A stretch of 64,000 nt of DNA from assembly GCA_947496865.1 (NCBI GenBank), contig CANMEE010000001.1, forward strand, positions 1,725,892-1,789,891, read 5' to 3'. The translations under genes and the position numbers were made by a program. The notes under the pieces were generated by a model. The model was not told the DNA's origin. It made no database searches and saw only the letters and a list, made by a program, of their open reading frames with translations. The DNA is from an uncultured Sphingomonadaceae bacterium. GTDB lineage: Bacteria > Pseudomonadota > Alphaproteobacteria > Sphingomonadales > Sphingomonadaceae. Positions 8,385 to 17,634 of the stretch are shown here, piece by piece; the stretch's first letter is position 1; every line of letters starts with the position of its first letter.

Positions 8385-10622
8385 TTACATTTCAAAGCCT
8401 AATGTAATGCCCCAACGACGAGGTGGGCTGATATTGTGGAAAGCAAACAGGGTGCCAACTGGCGTGTAGGAGACTTCGTATAATTCCTTGTTCAGGTTTT
8501 TAACAAAGACCGACACATAGAATTGATCTCCGGGAACGTCCCATTTTATGCTGGCATCGATAACGTCGTAAGACGGAATACGGCCATCCAGTGCGCCTGT
8601 GACAAGCAAGTTTTGTTTGCCAACATGGGTCCAATCCCCGCGGAAAGTCAGCAGTCCGGCATCGCCCAGATTTGCTGCATAGCTAATGCCGCCGCCCAAT
8701 GTCCATTTGGGCGCTCTCGATATTTCGAGATTTGAGTTGTCGGTGATCACGGTGTCCCCGTTCAAATCTGCTTGATATTCATCGTAGCTGGCGTTGTTAT
8801 AGCCAACCGAAAAGTCAAGATTCAAGCCGTTGACCGGAACAGCAGATACTTCGAGTTCAACGCCCTTGACAGTCGCACTCGCGGCATTGTCCGTCACGGT
8901 TTCCTGATTGTTTCCGCCGGTTTGACCCTGAAGGCTTCTGATGACAGTCCTCTGCAAATCTTTATATTTGTTATAATAGACCGCGACATTTGTCCGAAGA
9001 CGGTTGTCAAACCAGTCTGCTTTCATGCCTCCTTCAAAGGCATCGACGCTTTCCTCATCAAACGGCCCCAAGGCGCCGGGTGTGCCGCCACGACCATTAA
9101 AGCCGCCGCTTTTGAAGCCTTTTGAATATTTCGCGTAGAACAAGATGTCGTCACTTGCCTGATAATCAACGCCGACGGCCGGGCCAAAGTTGGACCATTT
9201 TTCATCCAGTTCAAATACAGGACCAAGATTTGGAAATGGCGTGAACAAAGTGGCGAAGAAATCCTTCTTCTCGGTCGTGTAGCGACCACCCAGTGACACC
9301 CGAAGTTCCGGCGTGATATTATATTCCGCCTGCCCAAAGATCGCAAAATTCTTATGTGTTTGGCCGGTAATTGCGTTGTTGCGGGCTGTGACGGGACCAT
9401 TTGTTACGTTGAGGAAAGTATCCCTACGCAAGAAATATTTCTGCCGAAAATAATATAAGCCGGCGATGATATTCAGATCATCTGTGACATCAGCATTATA
9501 TCTCAGCTCGCTGGAATATTGCTCGTGCGGTTGATCACGCAAGGTTTCAAAAAACCCAGCGGTCGTTCCGTCCGTATCGTTATTGTTTATATCCTTGGTA
9601 GTTTCACGATAGTTAGACACCGAGGTCAAAGTGCCCGGACCAATTTGCCAGTTTGCTTCTGCGGTCACACCCCAGACATCAATATCGCTGCGTCCGGGGA
9701 CATTAAAGGCGAAGGAACGCACATTTTCGTCTCGTCCGAACGACGGTACATCATAGAATATCTGGAGCAGATTATTAGGCGGTGAAACATTGATGGACGG
9801 CAGATTCTCACTACCCTCCCGGCTATATTCGCCGATAATCGTCAATTCGAAATTGTCAGTGGGCGTAAAGAGTAGTGATGGCCGGAAGGTAAAGGTGTTG
9901 CTCTCACCTGCCGAAGTTGAACTGCGCCTTCCGGGAAGGCCGGAGAAGGTATTTGTGTAAAAACCGTCCAAGTGCTGAGAGAAAGCCGCGACTTTAAAGG
10001 CCAAAACATCCTCAATCAAAGGTGCTTCCGCTGCAAACCTAATGTCTCTTTGCCCATAGTCGCCCAGTGTGACGGCCCCGCGAAGGCCAAATTCACCGGT
10101 TGGGCGTTTCGTGCGATAATTGACCGCACCACCAGTAGTGTTTCGTCCAAATAAAGTGCCCTGTGGGCCGCGCAAAATTTCAACTTGCTCAACATCAAAA
10201 AGGTCAAGAGAGCTGTTTGCGGTCCGGGGAATATAGACGCCATCAACATAGATACCGACGGACGGATCAACAGTAGAGTCAGGATCGCCATTGCCGATAC
10301 CGCGAATAAAAACTGATACCGAACTGCCAAAGTTACCGATGGTGTTGATCGTCACATTGGGTGCTCGGCCGCTGAGGTCAGAGAGGTCGGTAGCATTAAT
10401 CCGCTCCAAACGTTCACCGCCAAGAGCAGTCACCGCAACCGGTGCTTCTTGAAGCCGTTCCGTTTTCTTGCGGGCCGTCACCACGATATCTTCGTTACCG
10501 GAGCTTATCCTTTGTGATGTGTCGTCAGTCTGCGCGAGTGCGGGTACGGCAAAACCGCCCATCAAACTCAACGCCGTACCATATGCCAAATAGCGTTTAA
10601 ACGTCGTACGTGATGTACCCAT
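8385..10622 (-). CDS. TonB-dependent outer-membrane receptor
   Basis: This 745 aa receptor has a signal peptide ending near ALAQ, a TonB-box-like EDIVVTAR, a plug domain (about residues 45-165, with VFIRGIGNG and EILRGPQGTLFGRNTTGGA) and a C-terminal 22-strand barrel ending in a terminal aromatic-rich strand (GITLGFEM). The ligand cannot be read from sequence. ATG 10622 is chosen because GGGGAGGA stands just upstream; a TTG further up is also in frame. It is divergent from a DUF3604 lipoprotein, and a TetR gene follows that, suggesting one regulated uptake unit (inference). Confidence 0.95.
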   Translation of the reverse strand: MGTSRTTFKRYLAYGTALSLMGGFAVPALAQTDDTSQRISSGNEDIVVTARKKTERLQEAPVAVTALGGERLERINATDLSDLSGRAPNVTINTIGNFGSSVSVFIRGIGNGDPDSTVDPSVGIYVDGVYIPRTANSSLDLFDVEQVEILRGPQGTLFGRNTTGGAVNYRTKRPTGEFGLRGAVTLGDYGQRDIRFAAEAPLIEDVLAFKVAAFSQHLDGFYTNTFSGLPGRRSSTSAGESNTFTFRPSLLFTPTDNFELTIIGEYSREGSENLPSINVSPPNNLLQIFYDVPSFGRDENVRSFAFNVPGRSDIDVWGVTAEANWQIGPGTLTSVSNYRETTKDINNNDTDGTTAGFFETLRDQPHEQYSSELRYNADVTDDLNIIAGLYYFRQKYFLRRDTFLNVTNGPVTARNNAITGQTHKNFAIFGQAEYNITPELRVSLGGRYTTEKKDFFATLFTPFPNLGPVFELDEKWSNFGPAVGVDYQASDDILFYAKYSKGFKSGGFNGRGGTPGALGPFDEESVDAFEGGMKADWFDNRLRTNVAVYYNKYKDLQRTVIRSLQGQTGGNNQETVTDNAASATVKGVELEVSAVPVNGLNLDFSVGYNNASYDEYQADLNGDTVITDNSNLEISRAPKWTLGGGISYAANLGDAGLLTFRGDWTHVGKQNLLVTGALDGRIPSYDVIDASIKWDVPGDQFYVSVFVKNLNKELYEVSYTPVGTLFAFHNISPPRRWGITLGFEM

Positions 10623-10660
10623 TATATTCCTCCCCAATGTTGGCCTATTGATTTTGGCCG

Positions 10661-10682
10661 TGTTCTATTTATTAAATGAACA
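10661..10682. promoter_or_regulatory. Candidate TetR-type operator in the divergent promoter region
   Basis: A 22-bp imperfect palindrome has outer arms TGTTC and GAACA, and 8 of its 11 base pairs match. It lies in the AT-rich spacer between the divergent TonB receptor and DUF3604 genes. Size and symmetry fit a TetR-family operator, and a TetR gene lies at the end of the DUF3604 transcript. No binding evidence exists beyond the symmetry. Confidence 0.35.
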
Positions 10683-10773
10683 TATATTTATTTAAATATT
10701 GAGCCTACGATCAAAACTGACAGGGCTCAGATAGGGCATGAAAACTGCTATCGATGGAAAGCAGCAAGGGGGA

Positions 10774-12660
10774 ATGATGCGCGTTTGTAAGACAAATAGA
10801 AGCTCTATGCTGTGGGGCATTGCAGCAGCTGCAATGGCGGTCTCTGGCTGTTCCCCACAATTAGAAGAGGGAGGCCAAAATTCCGCCTCTGTTGAAGTGA
10901 CTGAATATCCCGAGCAAGTCTATTGGGGCGACCTGCATCTCCACACACTCTATTCCTTCGACAGCTACAATTTTGGTAACAAAACCCTGGGGCCGGATGA
11001 AGCCTATCGCTTTGCGCAGGGAGAAGAAGTTGATGCCCATGGCGGCAAACGAGCAAAGCTGGAGCAACCGCTCGATTTCCTGATGGTCGCTGATCATGCG
11101 GAGTTTACCGGCGTATTTCTTGGTTTGGAAACTGGCAATCCGGATATTGTGGACACGCCTTTGGGAAAAGCCTGGGCTGCCATGAACGAGGCCGGTGATA
11201 CCATTGGGCCGATGAATGAAGTCGTCGCGTCGCTGCAGGAAGGAAAAGCCAAGCGACAACCGCCGGAAAAGTTCAGAAAAACAATTTGGTCCGAGCTTGT
11301 CGAAGCAGCAGAGCGCCACAATAAGCCCGGCAAATTTACGACATTTGCAGGCTATGAATGGACCTCAATGCCCGGTGGCGGCAACCAGCACCGCGTTGTC
11401 GTTTTTAAAGATGACAAAGACAAGACTCTGCAAACCACCCCATTTTCGGCTGCGGATAGCAATAACCCTATGGATTTGTGGCGATACCTGGCTGGCTATG
11501 AGGAACAGACTGGCGGTGAGGTGATGGCCATTGCTCATAATGGGAATATTTCCAACGGCAATATGTTCGGAGACGTCCAAAGCGACGGCACGCCGTTTAA
11601 TCAGGAATATGTCAATCTCCGTGCGCGTTGGGAACCGCTTTATGAAACGACGCAGGTAAAAGGCGATGGCGAGTCCCATCCTCTTCTGTCGCCAACCGAT
11701 GAATTTGCGGATTTCGAAAGCTGGGATGAAAACAACATCTCCATGGTGGCCAAACCAACCGAACCTGCAACGTTACGCAAATGGCTTGGCGGTGAATATG
11801 CCCGCGAAGGACTGAAACAAGGTCTCGATCTACAAGAGCGTTTTGGCGTCAATCCCTATCAATATGGCCTGATCGGAAGTACTGATGCCCATACCGGTCT
11901 TGCGACGTCGGACGACAATAATTTCTGGGGTAAATTTGTAGAATCCGAACCGAGTAAAGAACGCATCAACAGCAAAATGGGCGGCCGTCTCTGGGAAAAC
12001 TGGCGGCTCACAAGTTCCGGCTATATTGGCGCTTGGGCGAGAGCGAACACCCGCGAAGAGCTATTCGCGGCGTTTAAGCGCAAAGAAGTTTATGCAACGA
12101 CAGGCCCCCGCATGGCCGTCCGCTTTTTCGGCGGCTGGGACTATCAGGATTCCGATATGGAGAAACCCGATTATGCCCGCATTGGCTACGCTAAAGGCGT
12201 CCCAATGGGCGGTATGTTGACTGGTGACGGTGATGCCCCACGTTTTATGGTTACGGCCCTAAAAGACCCCCATGGTGCCAATCTCGATCGCGTTCAAGTC
12301 ATCAAGGGCTGGCGTAGCAGTGATGGTCAACTTCATGAGAAAATCTACGAAGTGGTGTTCTCTGGTGACCGCCAAGTTGATCCCGTGACAGGAAAAATTC
12401 CGGCTGTTGGTAACACCGTCAATATGGCTGATGCGACTTACACCAATGATATCGGAGAGGCATTTCTCTCAACTATGTGGGTGGACCCAGACTTCAATCG
12501 AAAAGTTGCGGCATTTTACTATGTTCGGGTATTAGAGATTCCGACCCCGCGTTGGACGCTATATGATGCGGTACAGTTCAAGGTGAAGCCACCAAAAGAT
12601 GCGGCATTGATTACGCAGCAACGCGCCTATAGCTCGCCTATCTGGTACCAACCGTCATAA
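10774..12660 (+). CDS. DUF3604 lipoprotein
   Basis: This ~628 aa exported protein has a lipoprotein signal (hydrophobic helix then AVSGC), so it should be anchored in an envelope membrane. The DUF3604 body begins with a PHP-like metal motif (GDLHLHTLYSFDS), continues with VADHAEFTG and later GSTDAHTG, a set of His/Asp residues resembling PHP-type metal-dependent phosphoesterases. The family's real substrate is unknown. ATG 10774/10777 is preferred because AAGGGGG stands immediately upstream; ATG 10738 is also in frame. It is divergent from a TonB receptor and followed by a TetR gene. Confidence 0.92.
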   Translation: MMRVCKTNRSSMLWGIAAAAMAVSGCSPQLEEGGQNSASVEVTEYPEQVYWGDLHLHTLYSFDSYNFGNKTLGPDEAYRFAQGEEVDAHGGKRAKLEQPLDFLMVADHAEFTGVFLGLETGNPDIVDTPLGKAWAAMNEAGDTIGPMNEVVASLQEGKAKRQPPEKFRKTIWSELVEAAERHNKPGKFTTFAGYEWTSMPGGGNQHRVVVFKDDKDKTLQTTPFSAADSNNPMDLWRYLAGYEEQTGGEVMAIAHNGNISNGNMFGDVQSDGTPFNQEYVNLRARWEPLYETTQVKGDGESHPLLSPTDEFADFESWDENNISMVAKPTEPATLRKWLGGEYAREGLKQGLDLQERFGVNPYQYGLIGSTDAHTGLATSDDNNFWGKFVESEPSKERINSKMGGRLWENWRLTSSGYIGAWARANTREELFAAFKRKEVYATTGPRMAVRFFGGWDYQDSDMEKPDYARIGYAKGVPMGGMLTGDGDAPRFMVTALKDPHGANLDRVQVIKGWRSSDGQLHEKIYEVVFSGDRQVDPVTGKIPAVGNTVNMADATYTNDIGEAFLSTMWVDPDFNRKVAAFYYVRVLEIPTPRWTLYDAVQFKVKPPKDAALITQQRAYSSPIWYQPS

Positions 12661-12726
12661 CGAATTCTTTGCGCTTATTTGCAGTCCATGTTGACCAAGG
12701 CAGTCATAATTGCGAACGGTGACCTG

Positions 12727-13365
12727 ATGACAGCCAGTCGGGATAATCCAACGCCATCTGTAAAAAGAGGACGTCCATTTGGAAGCAACGCAAAAGCTAC
12801 GCGTGAGCGTCTGCTGAAGGCGGCCGAGAAACACTTTAATCAGCAGGCCTACTCAGATGTGAGCATGGCAAAGGTTGCTAAATCCGCAGGAATAACGGGT
12901 GCGGCCATCTATAATTATTTCGCTTCGAAAGATGATCTATTCGAGGCGACGGTTACAAATCGCATTCGAACCTACAATCGAACCATAAATCAGGCAGTCG
13001 CTGGATCGGGTTCGTGGAAAGACAAATTTAACAAATTGCTAGAAGCCGCTACGCCCTTGCAAGGAAACTCCTCGGGCTTTCCAATGATTGGCGCTGTTGT
13101 GATAAACCGGTTGCAGCAGGAGCCAGAAAAGTTTCAAGAAATTCGTGATCTACGTGAGGACTCTGCAAAGGTATTTCGCGCGTTGGTAGTGGAAGGAATA
13201 GATTGCGGCGACCTGCCAAAAGATACCGATGTTGCCATAACCGGAGATCTGTTAATGGCCATCACGGCAGGCGCAATAAACACAGTCTCCTTCTATCATT
13301 CCGAACCAGATGATATGGACCAAATAATTAGAGCGGTTAGAGCATTGCTGGGAATAGACCGATAG
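12727..13365 (+). CDS. TetR family transcriptional regulator
   Basis: This ~212 aa regulator has an N-terminal TetR helix-turn-helix (TRERLLKAAEKHF, SMAKVAKSAGITGAAIYNYF) and a variable ligand-binding helical domain. It lies 66 bp downstream of the DUF3604 gene on the same strand and converges with an aldehyde dehydrogenase. It probably controls the DUF3604/TonB pair through the palindrome between them (inference). In-frame starts at TTG 12679 and ATG 12688 are possible; ATG 12727 is chosen because the basic GRPFGSNAKATRERLL segment then sits near the N-terminus, as is usual. Confidence 0.9.
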   Translation: MTASRDNPTPSVKRGRPFGSNAKATRERLLKAAEKHFNQQAYSDVSMAKVAKSAGITGAAIYNYFASKDDLFEATVTNRIRTYNRTINQAVAGSGSWKDKFNKLLEAATPLQGNSSGFPMIGAVVINRLQQEPEKFQEIRDLREDSAKVFRALVVEGIDCGDLPKDTDVAITGDLLMAITAGAINTVSFYHSEPDDMDQIIRAVRALLGIDR

Positions 13366-13395
13366 CGTTTGTGTTCTTGTTAAGGAGCTAATTTC

Positions 13396-14820
13396 CTATC
13401 CTGGCACGCCGCTAATCGACTTGATTTCCATGAAATCTTTTAGACCATAAAGGCCACCCTCGCGGCCATTGCCGGATTGTTTATAGCCGCCAAAAGGCGC
13501 TCCCGGTGACGGCCCCCAATTGTTGACAATCACCATCCCAGCGCGGAGCTTGGGAGCAACTTTTGACGCCTCGGCTGGATCCCCTGAGATGACTGCCGAC
13601 AAGCCATATTCCGTGTCATTCGCAATCGCGACCCCTTCATCAAGATCGTCATAACCCATCAAAGTCACAATGGGGCCAAAGGTTTCCTCTTTGGCAATCC
13701 GCATATCGGGCGTGACGCCGCTAAACACGGTTGGTTTGACATAATAGCCGCGATTGACATTGGAGGGCAGGTCAGTACCGCCGGTTTCCAACGTGGCGCC
13801 TTCATCGATGGCCGATTGGATCAACCCCTGAATCTTATCATACTGGGTCTTGTTGACCACAGGACCGATGTGATTGCCTTCTGTCATAGGGTCACCAACT
13901 TGCTGTGCCTCGACAATCGTCTTCACGACATTCACCGCATCGGCCGTCTGGTCATTTTGGACCAGAACGCGGGTCGGCGCGATACAGCTTTGGCCAGAAT
14001 TGATCATCACGCCGCCGATTGTAGCGGGCAACACCTGTTCGAGATCTGCGCCGGGAAGTACTAGATTTGGAGACTTTCCGCCCAATTCCTGATGGACGCG
14101 CTTCACGGTATCCGCCGCTGCCTTGGCGACCAAAATACCGGCGCGGGTTGATCCGGTGAAGCTCACCATATCGACGTCGGGATGCGCAGATATGGCCGCG
14201 CCAACGGTCGGACCGTCGCCCTGAACGAGGTTGAAAACTCCAGGAGGGACACCCGCAGCGTCCATCACTTCTGCGAGGATGGCGGCGCTCCCGGGGCATT
14301 CTTCTGACGGCTTCAGGATCATTGTATTTCCGCCGGCCAGAGCGGGTGCCACCTTGAGCGCAATCTGATTGAGCGGCCAGTTCCATGGCGTGATCATACC
14401 CACAACGCCAATAGGCTCGTAGACAATCAAATTGTCGCCTTGGCGGTCGGAAAATTCGAAATTGGCTAACGCTTCCATGGTGCCGGCAAAGCCCCCGAGG
14501 CCTGCTGGACCTTGCATTGCATTGCCCAAGCTAATCGGCGCGCCCATCTCTGCTGCGAGCGAATTGGCAATATCCGGTATCCGCTTCTGATATTCTTCGA
14601 CGATCCGGCCCATCAGCGCGAGCCGTTCCTCGCGCGAGGTCTGGCTATAGGTTTTAAAGGCCTCTTTCGCTGCGGCAACGGCTGCATCGACATCGGCCTT
14701 GGAGCCCAAAATAATTTTGGTGCTCGGCTCTTCGGTAGCTGGATTGATAACATGATGGGGCGTTCCGCCATCGGAGGTCACCCACTGGCCATTAATATAA
14801 TTTTGTTCGTAGCTATCCAT
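13396..14820 (-). CDS. NAD(P)-dependent aldehyde dehydrogenase
   Basis: This enzyme oxidises an aldehyde to the carboxylic acid. From ATG 14820 it is 474 aa, the usual length. Visible elements are the nucleotide-binding and catalytic core TPWNWPLNQ, the FTGSTRAG turn, the general-base glutamate in HQELGGKSPN (about E245) and the catalytic cysteine in NSGQSC (about C279). The C-terminal PFGGYKQSGNGREGG is typical. The substrate is unknown. The chosen start has GGAG about 9 bp upstream; the frame is open further to a TTG at 14883. It converges with the TetR gene. Confidence 0.95.
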   Translation of the reverse strand: MDSYEQNYINGQWVTSDGGTPHHVINPATEEPSTKIILGSKADVDAAVAAAKEAFKTYSQTSREERLALMGRIVEEYQKRIPDIANSLAAEMGAPISLGNAMQGPAGLGGFAGTMEALANFEFSDRQGDNLIVYEPIGVVGMITPWNWPLNQIALKVAPALAGGNTMILKPSEECPGSAAILAEVMDAAGVPPGVFNLVQGDGPTVGAAISAHPDVDMVSFTGSTRAGILVAKAAADTVKRVHQELGGKSPNLVLPGADLEQVLPATIGGVMINSGQSCIAPTRVLVQNDQTADAVNVVKTIVEAQQVGDPMTEGNHIGPVVNKTQYDKIQGLIQSAIDEGATLETGGTDLPSNVNRGYYVKPTVFSGVTPDMRIAKEETFGPIVTLMGYDDLDEGVAIANDTEYGLSAVISGDPAEASKVAPKLRAGMVIVNNWGPSPGAPFGGYKQSGNGREGGLYGLKDFMEIKSISGVPG

Positions 14821-14952
14821 CAATCCTGCTCCATCATTGTAGGCAATCATATACCGGCCTAAGTTTTGAGTCCATGTTACCAACTTGTTCGATCTGGTGA
14901 TCGGTTGCCAATCTGCAAATTGATAGGGCTGCCAATCCAGAGGACTTTAGTG

Positions 14953-15396
14953 TTACGGTTTGGAAGCTATTTTTGATCGGTTCACAATCCGGCCAAAGAC
15001 CCAACCACCTAGTCCGCCCGCTATCATCTGCGCGAGGAATCCGATCGTCGATCGTGCTCCGCTGATCGGTACGGTTTGAAACATGATAAACATCAAACCA
15101 AGCGCAGTTCCTATCGCTGCAGCACCGGCAATCGGATAAGCAATATTTGCCAAATTAGGCAGGAACCGCTTGAGGATCGCGGCAATCAGAAACGCAAGTA
15201 GGAAGCTGACCGCAATAATCACGAAATAGGGTAACATATTGGAAATATCGAACATCGTCATGTTGAACCGATCCGCTATTACGACCGGGACGCCATGCGC
15301 GCCCATAACAAATTGTGAATTTACCGCCGTTCCGAAAACATAGGTCACCAGCGCCCCTATGAGCAGCCCAAGAACGAAGCGCGCGACACCTGCCAT
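14953..15396 (-). CDS. Small four-helix integral membrane protein
   Basis: I do not recognise a family. The ~147 aa protein has four hydrophobic segments: an N-terminal helix (FVLGLLIGALVTYVFGTAV), one near residues 52-74, one near 84-105 and a last one near 115-137 (IAGGLGGWVFGRI). Between the first two lies a polar loop. ATG 15396 is chosen because AAGGGG stands about 9 bp upstream; ATG 15417 is in frame. It is upstream of the aldehyde dehydrogenase on its strand and divergent from a sugar dehydrogenase gene. Confidence 0.75.
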   Translation of the reverse strand: MAGVARFVLGLLIGALVTYVFGTAVNSQFVMGAHGVPVVIADRFNMTMFDISNMLPYFVIIAVSFLLAFLIAAILKRFLPNLANIAYPIAGAAAIGTALGLMFIMFQTVPISGARSTIGFLAQMIAGGLGGWVFGRIVNRSKIASKP

Positions 15397-15514
15397 TTTC
15401 TTTATCCCCTTTAACATACTGAACCTAACTGCTTTGGCTGGTCGATCAAGCGCAAATGACGGTGGACAAATTGAACATCATCATTGAGAACCAAGAAATC
15501 TAAGGGGTATCGCC

Positions 15515-16714
15515 ATGAATTTTCAAAAACTGACTCTTCCATTGCTGACATTGTGTCTGTTGATTGCCTGCGCGGACCAAGGCGCGTCGCCATCGGGTGA
15601 TAAAACCAGTGAGGCAGTTGGCAGAGTGGATGCAGCGCCGATAGATTATCAGATTGAAACCGTCGCAGAAGGTCTGGATCATCCTTGGTCCTTGGCGTTT
15701 CTGCCCAATGGCGGGATGTTGGTTACGGAAAGGACCGGCAAATTGAAACATGTGACAGAAAACGGTGACGTTGCTGTGGTTTACGATTTCGCAGGCGGAA
15801 AAGACCATCCCAAGGTTCATTTTGGCAGCGGCATGCAAGCAGGCTTGTTTGATGTTGTGCTGCACCCCGATTTTGAAACAAACCGACTGCTCTATATTTC
15901 CTATGCGGCAGAGCAGGGTGAAGAGAATACATTGTTGCTGATGCGGTTTAAATATGATGATGTAACTGCGCCGACATTGTCCGAAGGAAAGCAACTTTTT
16001 GCGGCCTCACCGACCCGCGTACAAGGCAATCATTACGGCGCGCGCATTCAATTTCTAGCCGATGGGACATTGCTCATGCCGGTGGGCGACGCTTTCCATT
16101 TTCGCGAGGAAGCGCAAGGGCTTGATACCCATTTTGGCAAAATTATTCGGTTGAATGATGATGGATCGGTACCAAGCGACAATCCCTTTGTGAACAAGGA
16201 GGGTGCACTGCCGGAAATATGGAGCCTCGGTCATCGCAATCCACAGGGCATCATATTGGCGACAGATGGCCGTGTTTTTGCCCATGAACATGGTCCTGCT
16301 GGTGGTGATGAAATTAATGAAATCCAGCGCGGAAAAAATTATGGCTGGCCCAGCGTGTCCTATGGGATTGATTATTCGGGTGGTCGAATATCCCCATTTG
16401 AGGCGATGGATGGAACGGAACAGTCGCTGATCCATTTCACCCCTTCGATCGCACCATCGGGTTTTGCGCAATATACCGGTGAGGCCTTCCCCGATTGGCA
16501 AGGCGATCTGTTCCTATCGGCACTGGCGCTCAAACATGTGCGGCATGTCAACGTGAAGGCGGACGGTTCTCTTGGCGAGCAGTCAGAAATTTTTGGTGAA
16601 CTTAATGCACGGTTTCGCGACGTCCGTACCGGGCCGGACGGTTATCTCTACTTGCTGACCGAGGCACCATCGGCGGCTGGCAGTAAAATCCTGAAAGTGA
16701 TTCCCAAAAATTAG
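15515..16714 (+). CDS. PQQ-dependent aldose/sorbosone dehydrogenase-type lipoprotein
   Basis: This 399 aa exported protein has a lipoprotein signal (LLTLCLLIAC). It belongs to the soluble glucose/sorbosone dehydrogenase beta-propeller family (YliI-like). Typical segments are HPWSLAFLPNGGMLVTER at the start of the propeller, VVLHPDFETNRLLYISY, GHRNPQGI and HEHGPAGGDEIN, the last holding the family's catalytic His region. Family members oxidise aldose sugars with PQQ in the periplasm; the substrate here is unknown. AAGGGG precedes the ATG by about 10 bp. Confidence 0.92.
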   Translation: MNFQKLTLPLLTLCLLIACADQGASPSGDKTSEAVGRVDAAPIDYQIETVAEGLDHPWSLAFLPNGGMLVTERTGKLKHVTENGDVAVVYDFAGGKDHPKVHFGSGMQAGLFDVVLHPDFETNRLLYISYAAEQGEENTLLLMRFKYDDVTAPTLSEGKQLFAASPTRVQGNHYGARIQFLADGTLLMPVGDAFHFREEAQGLDTHFGKIIRLNDDGSVPSDNPFVNKEGALPEIWSLGHRNPQGIILATDGRVFAHEHGPAGGDEINEIQRGKNYGWPSVSYGIDYSGGRISPFEAMDGTEQSLIHFTPSIAPSGFAQYTGEAFPDWQGDLFLSALALKHVRHVNVKADGSLGEQSEIFGELNARFRDVRTGPDGYLYLLTEAPSAAGSKILKVIPKN

Positions 16715-17055
16715 GTTTTCGTTATTTCGATTTGCGGGACATTACGTATTGAACGCTAAATATATTCACATGTTGAGCAGCCGACTAAAATAGTCTTAAT
16801 CTATCAAAATTTCTGCCGGACAAACCTAATAGATTCAGAAAAACTATGTAAATACAATCACCTGATACAGTCAGATCCATATTGTGGATATTTTGTATTT
16901 GGTCATGCAAGTGCCGCTATTTTAACAGGAAAGCTATGCATTTAAGAATATTATTTACTCCTTTAAAATAAGGGGGCAAAGCTTAGGCATGCGTTGACAA
17001 ATACTATCTTCTACCTCTTTATTGCGTCATCTGACAGGATTCGATTGGGGCTAAC
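16715..17055. other. Non-coding AT-rich spacer upstream of the ECF sigma operon
   Basis: About 340 bp with no credible gene in any frame. It is AT-rich and contains the candidate promoter of the sigma factor gene at its right end. No hairpin terminator with a T-tract was found for the upstream sugar dehydrogenase gene. Confidence 0.6.
16994..17022 (+). promoter_or_regulatory. Candidate promoter of the ECF sigma factor operon
   Basis: A perfect TTGACA (16994-16999) is followed after 17 bp by a weak -10 (CTTTAT, 17017-17022), about 35 bp before the GTG start of the sigma factor. A housekeeping-type promoter is inferred from this match only. Confidence 0.4.
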
Positions 17056-17634
17056 GTGACATCAGACAAGGACAATGAATCCCGGAGATCTAGCGGGGCT
17101 AAGGCCGCCGATGATGGCTTTGATGGACAGGCATCGCATGATGGTTTGGCAGAGCTTTTTTCACAATTTCGTGTTCCGTTGGAAAAATATTTCCGAAAAC
17201 GGGTCTATAATCAGAATGAAGTAGAAGATCTCGTCCAAGATGTTTTTTATCGTTTAACCTCACGGGCGGATCAGGCCCAATTGGAACGGCCAGAAGCCTT
17301 TATATTTCAGATCGCGGCAAATTTACTGCGCGATAAGGCAAGGCGAGAAGCTACCAAAAGAACTTTTACCAAACAATTATCCGATCAAAATGAAAATGCT
17401 TTTGAGGAACTTTCGCCCGAGCGCGTCTTGTTAGGTAAAGAGAAAGTAGTGGCGCTGAAAAACGCATTGAACGAATTACCGGAACGTACGCGGAATGTTT
17501 TCCTGCTGCACAGGTTTGAAGAGTTTAAATATCGTGAGATCGCGCAGCATTTGGGTATATCAATGAGTTCAGTTGAAAAGCATATGATGGATGCCATCAA
17601 GCATCTTGCGCATCGTTTGGGGGCTTCGGAATGA
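17056..17634 (+). CDS. ECF (FecI-type) RNA polymerase sigma factor
   Basis: This 192 aa extracytoplasmic-function sigma factor has region 2 with DLVQDVFYRL and FIFQIAANLLRDKARRE, and region 4 with LPERTRNVFLLHRFEEFKYREIA then a helix-turn-helix (LGISMSSVEKHM). It starts at GTG 17056 with GGGG five bases upstream. The FecR gene overlaps its stop by 4 bp, and an STN-domain TonB receptor follows. This is the FecI-FecR-FecA surface-signalling arrangement, in which ligand binding outside the cell activates the sigma factor. Confidence 0.96.
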   Translation: MTSDKDNESRRSSGAKAADDGFDGQASHDGLAELFSQFRVPLEKYFRKRVYNQNEVEDLVQDVFYRLTSRADQAQLERPEAFIFQIAANLLRDKARREATKRTFTKQLSDQNENAFEELSPERVLLGKEKVVALKNALNELPERTRNVFLLHRFEEFKYREIAQHLGISMSSVEKHMMDAIKHLAHRLGASE

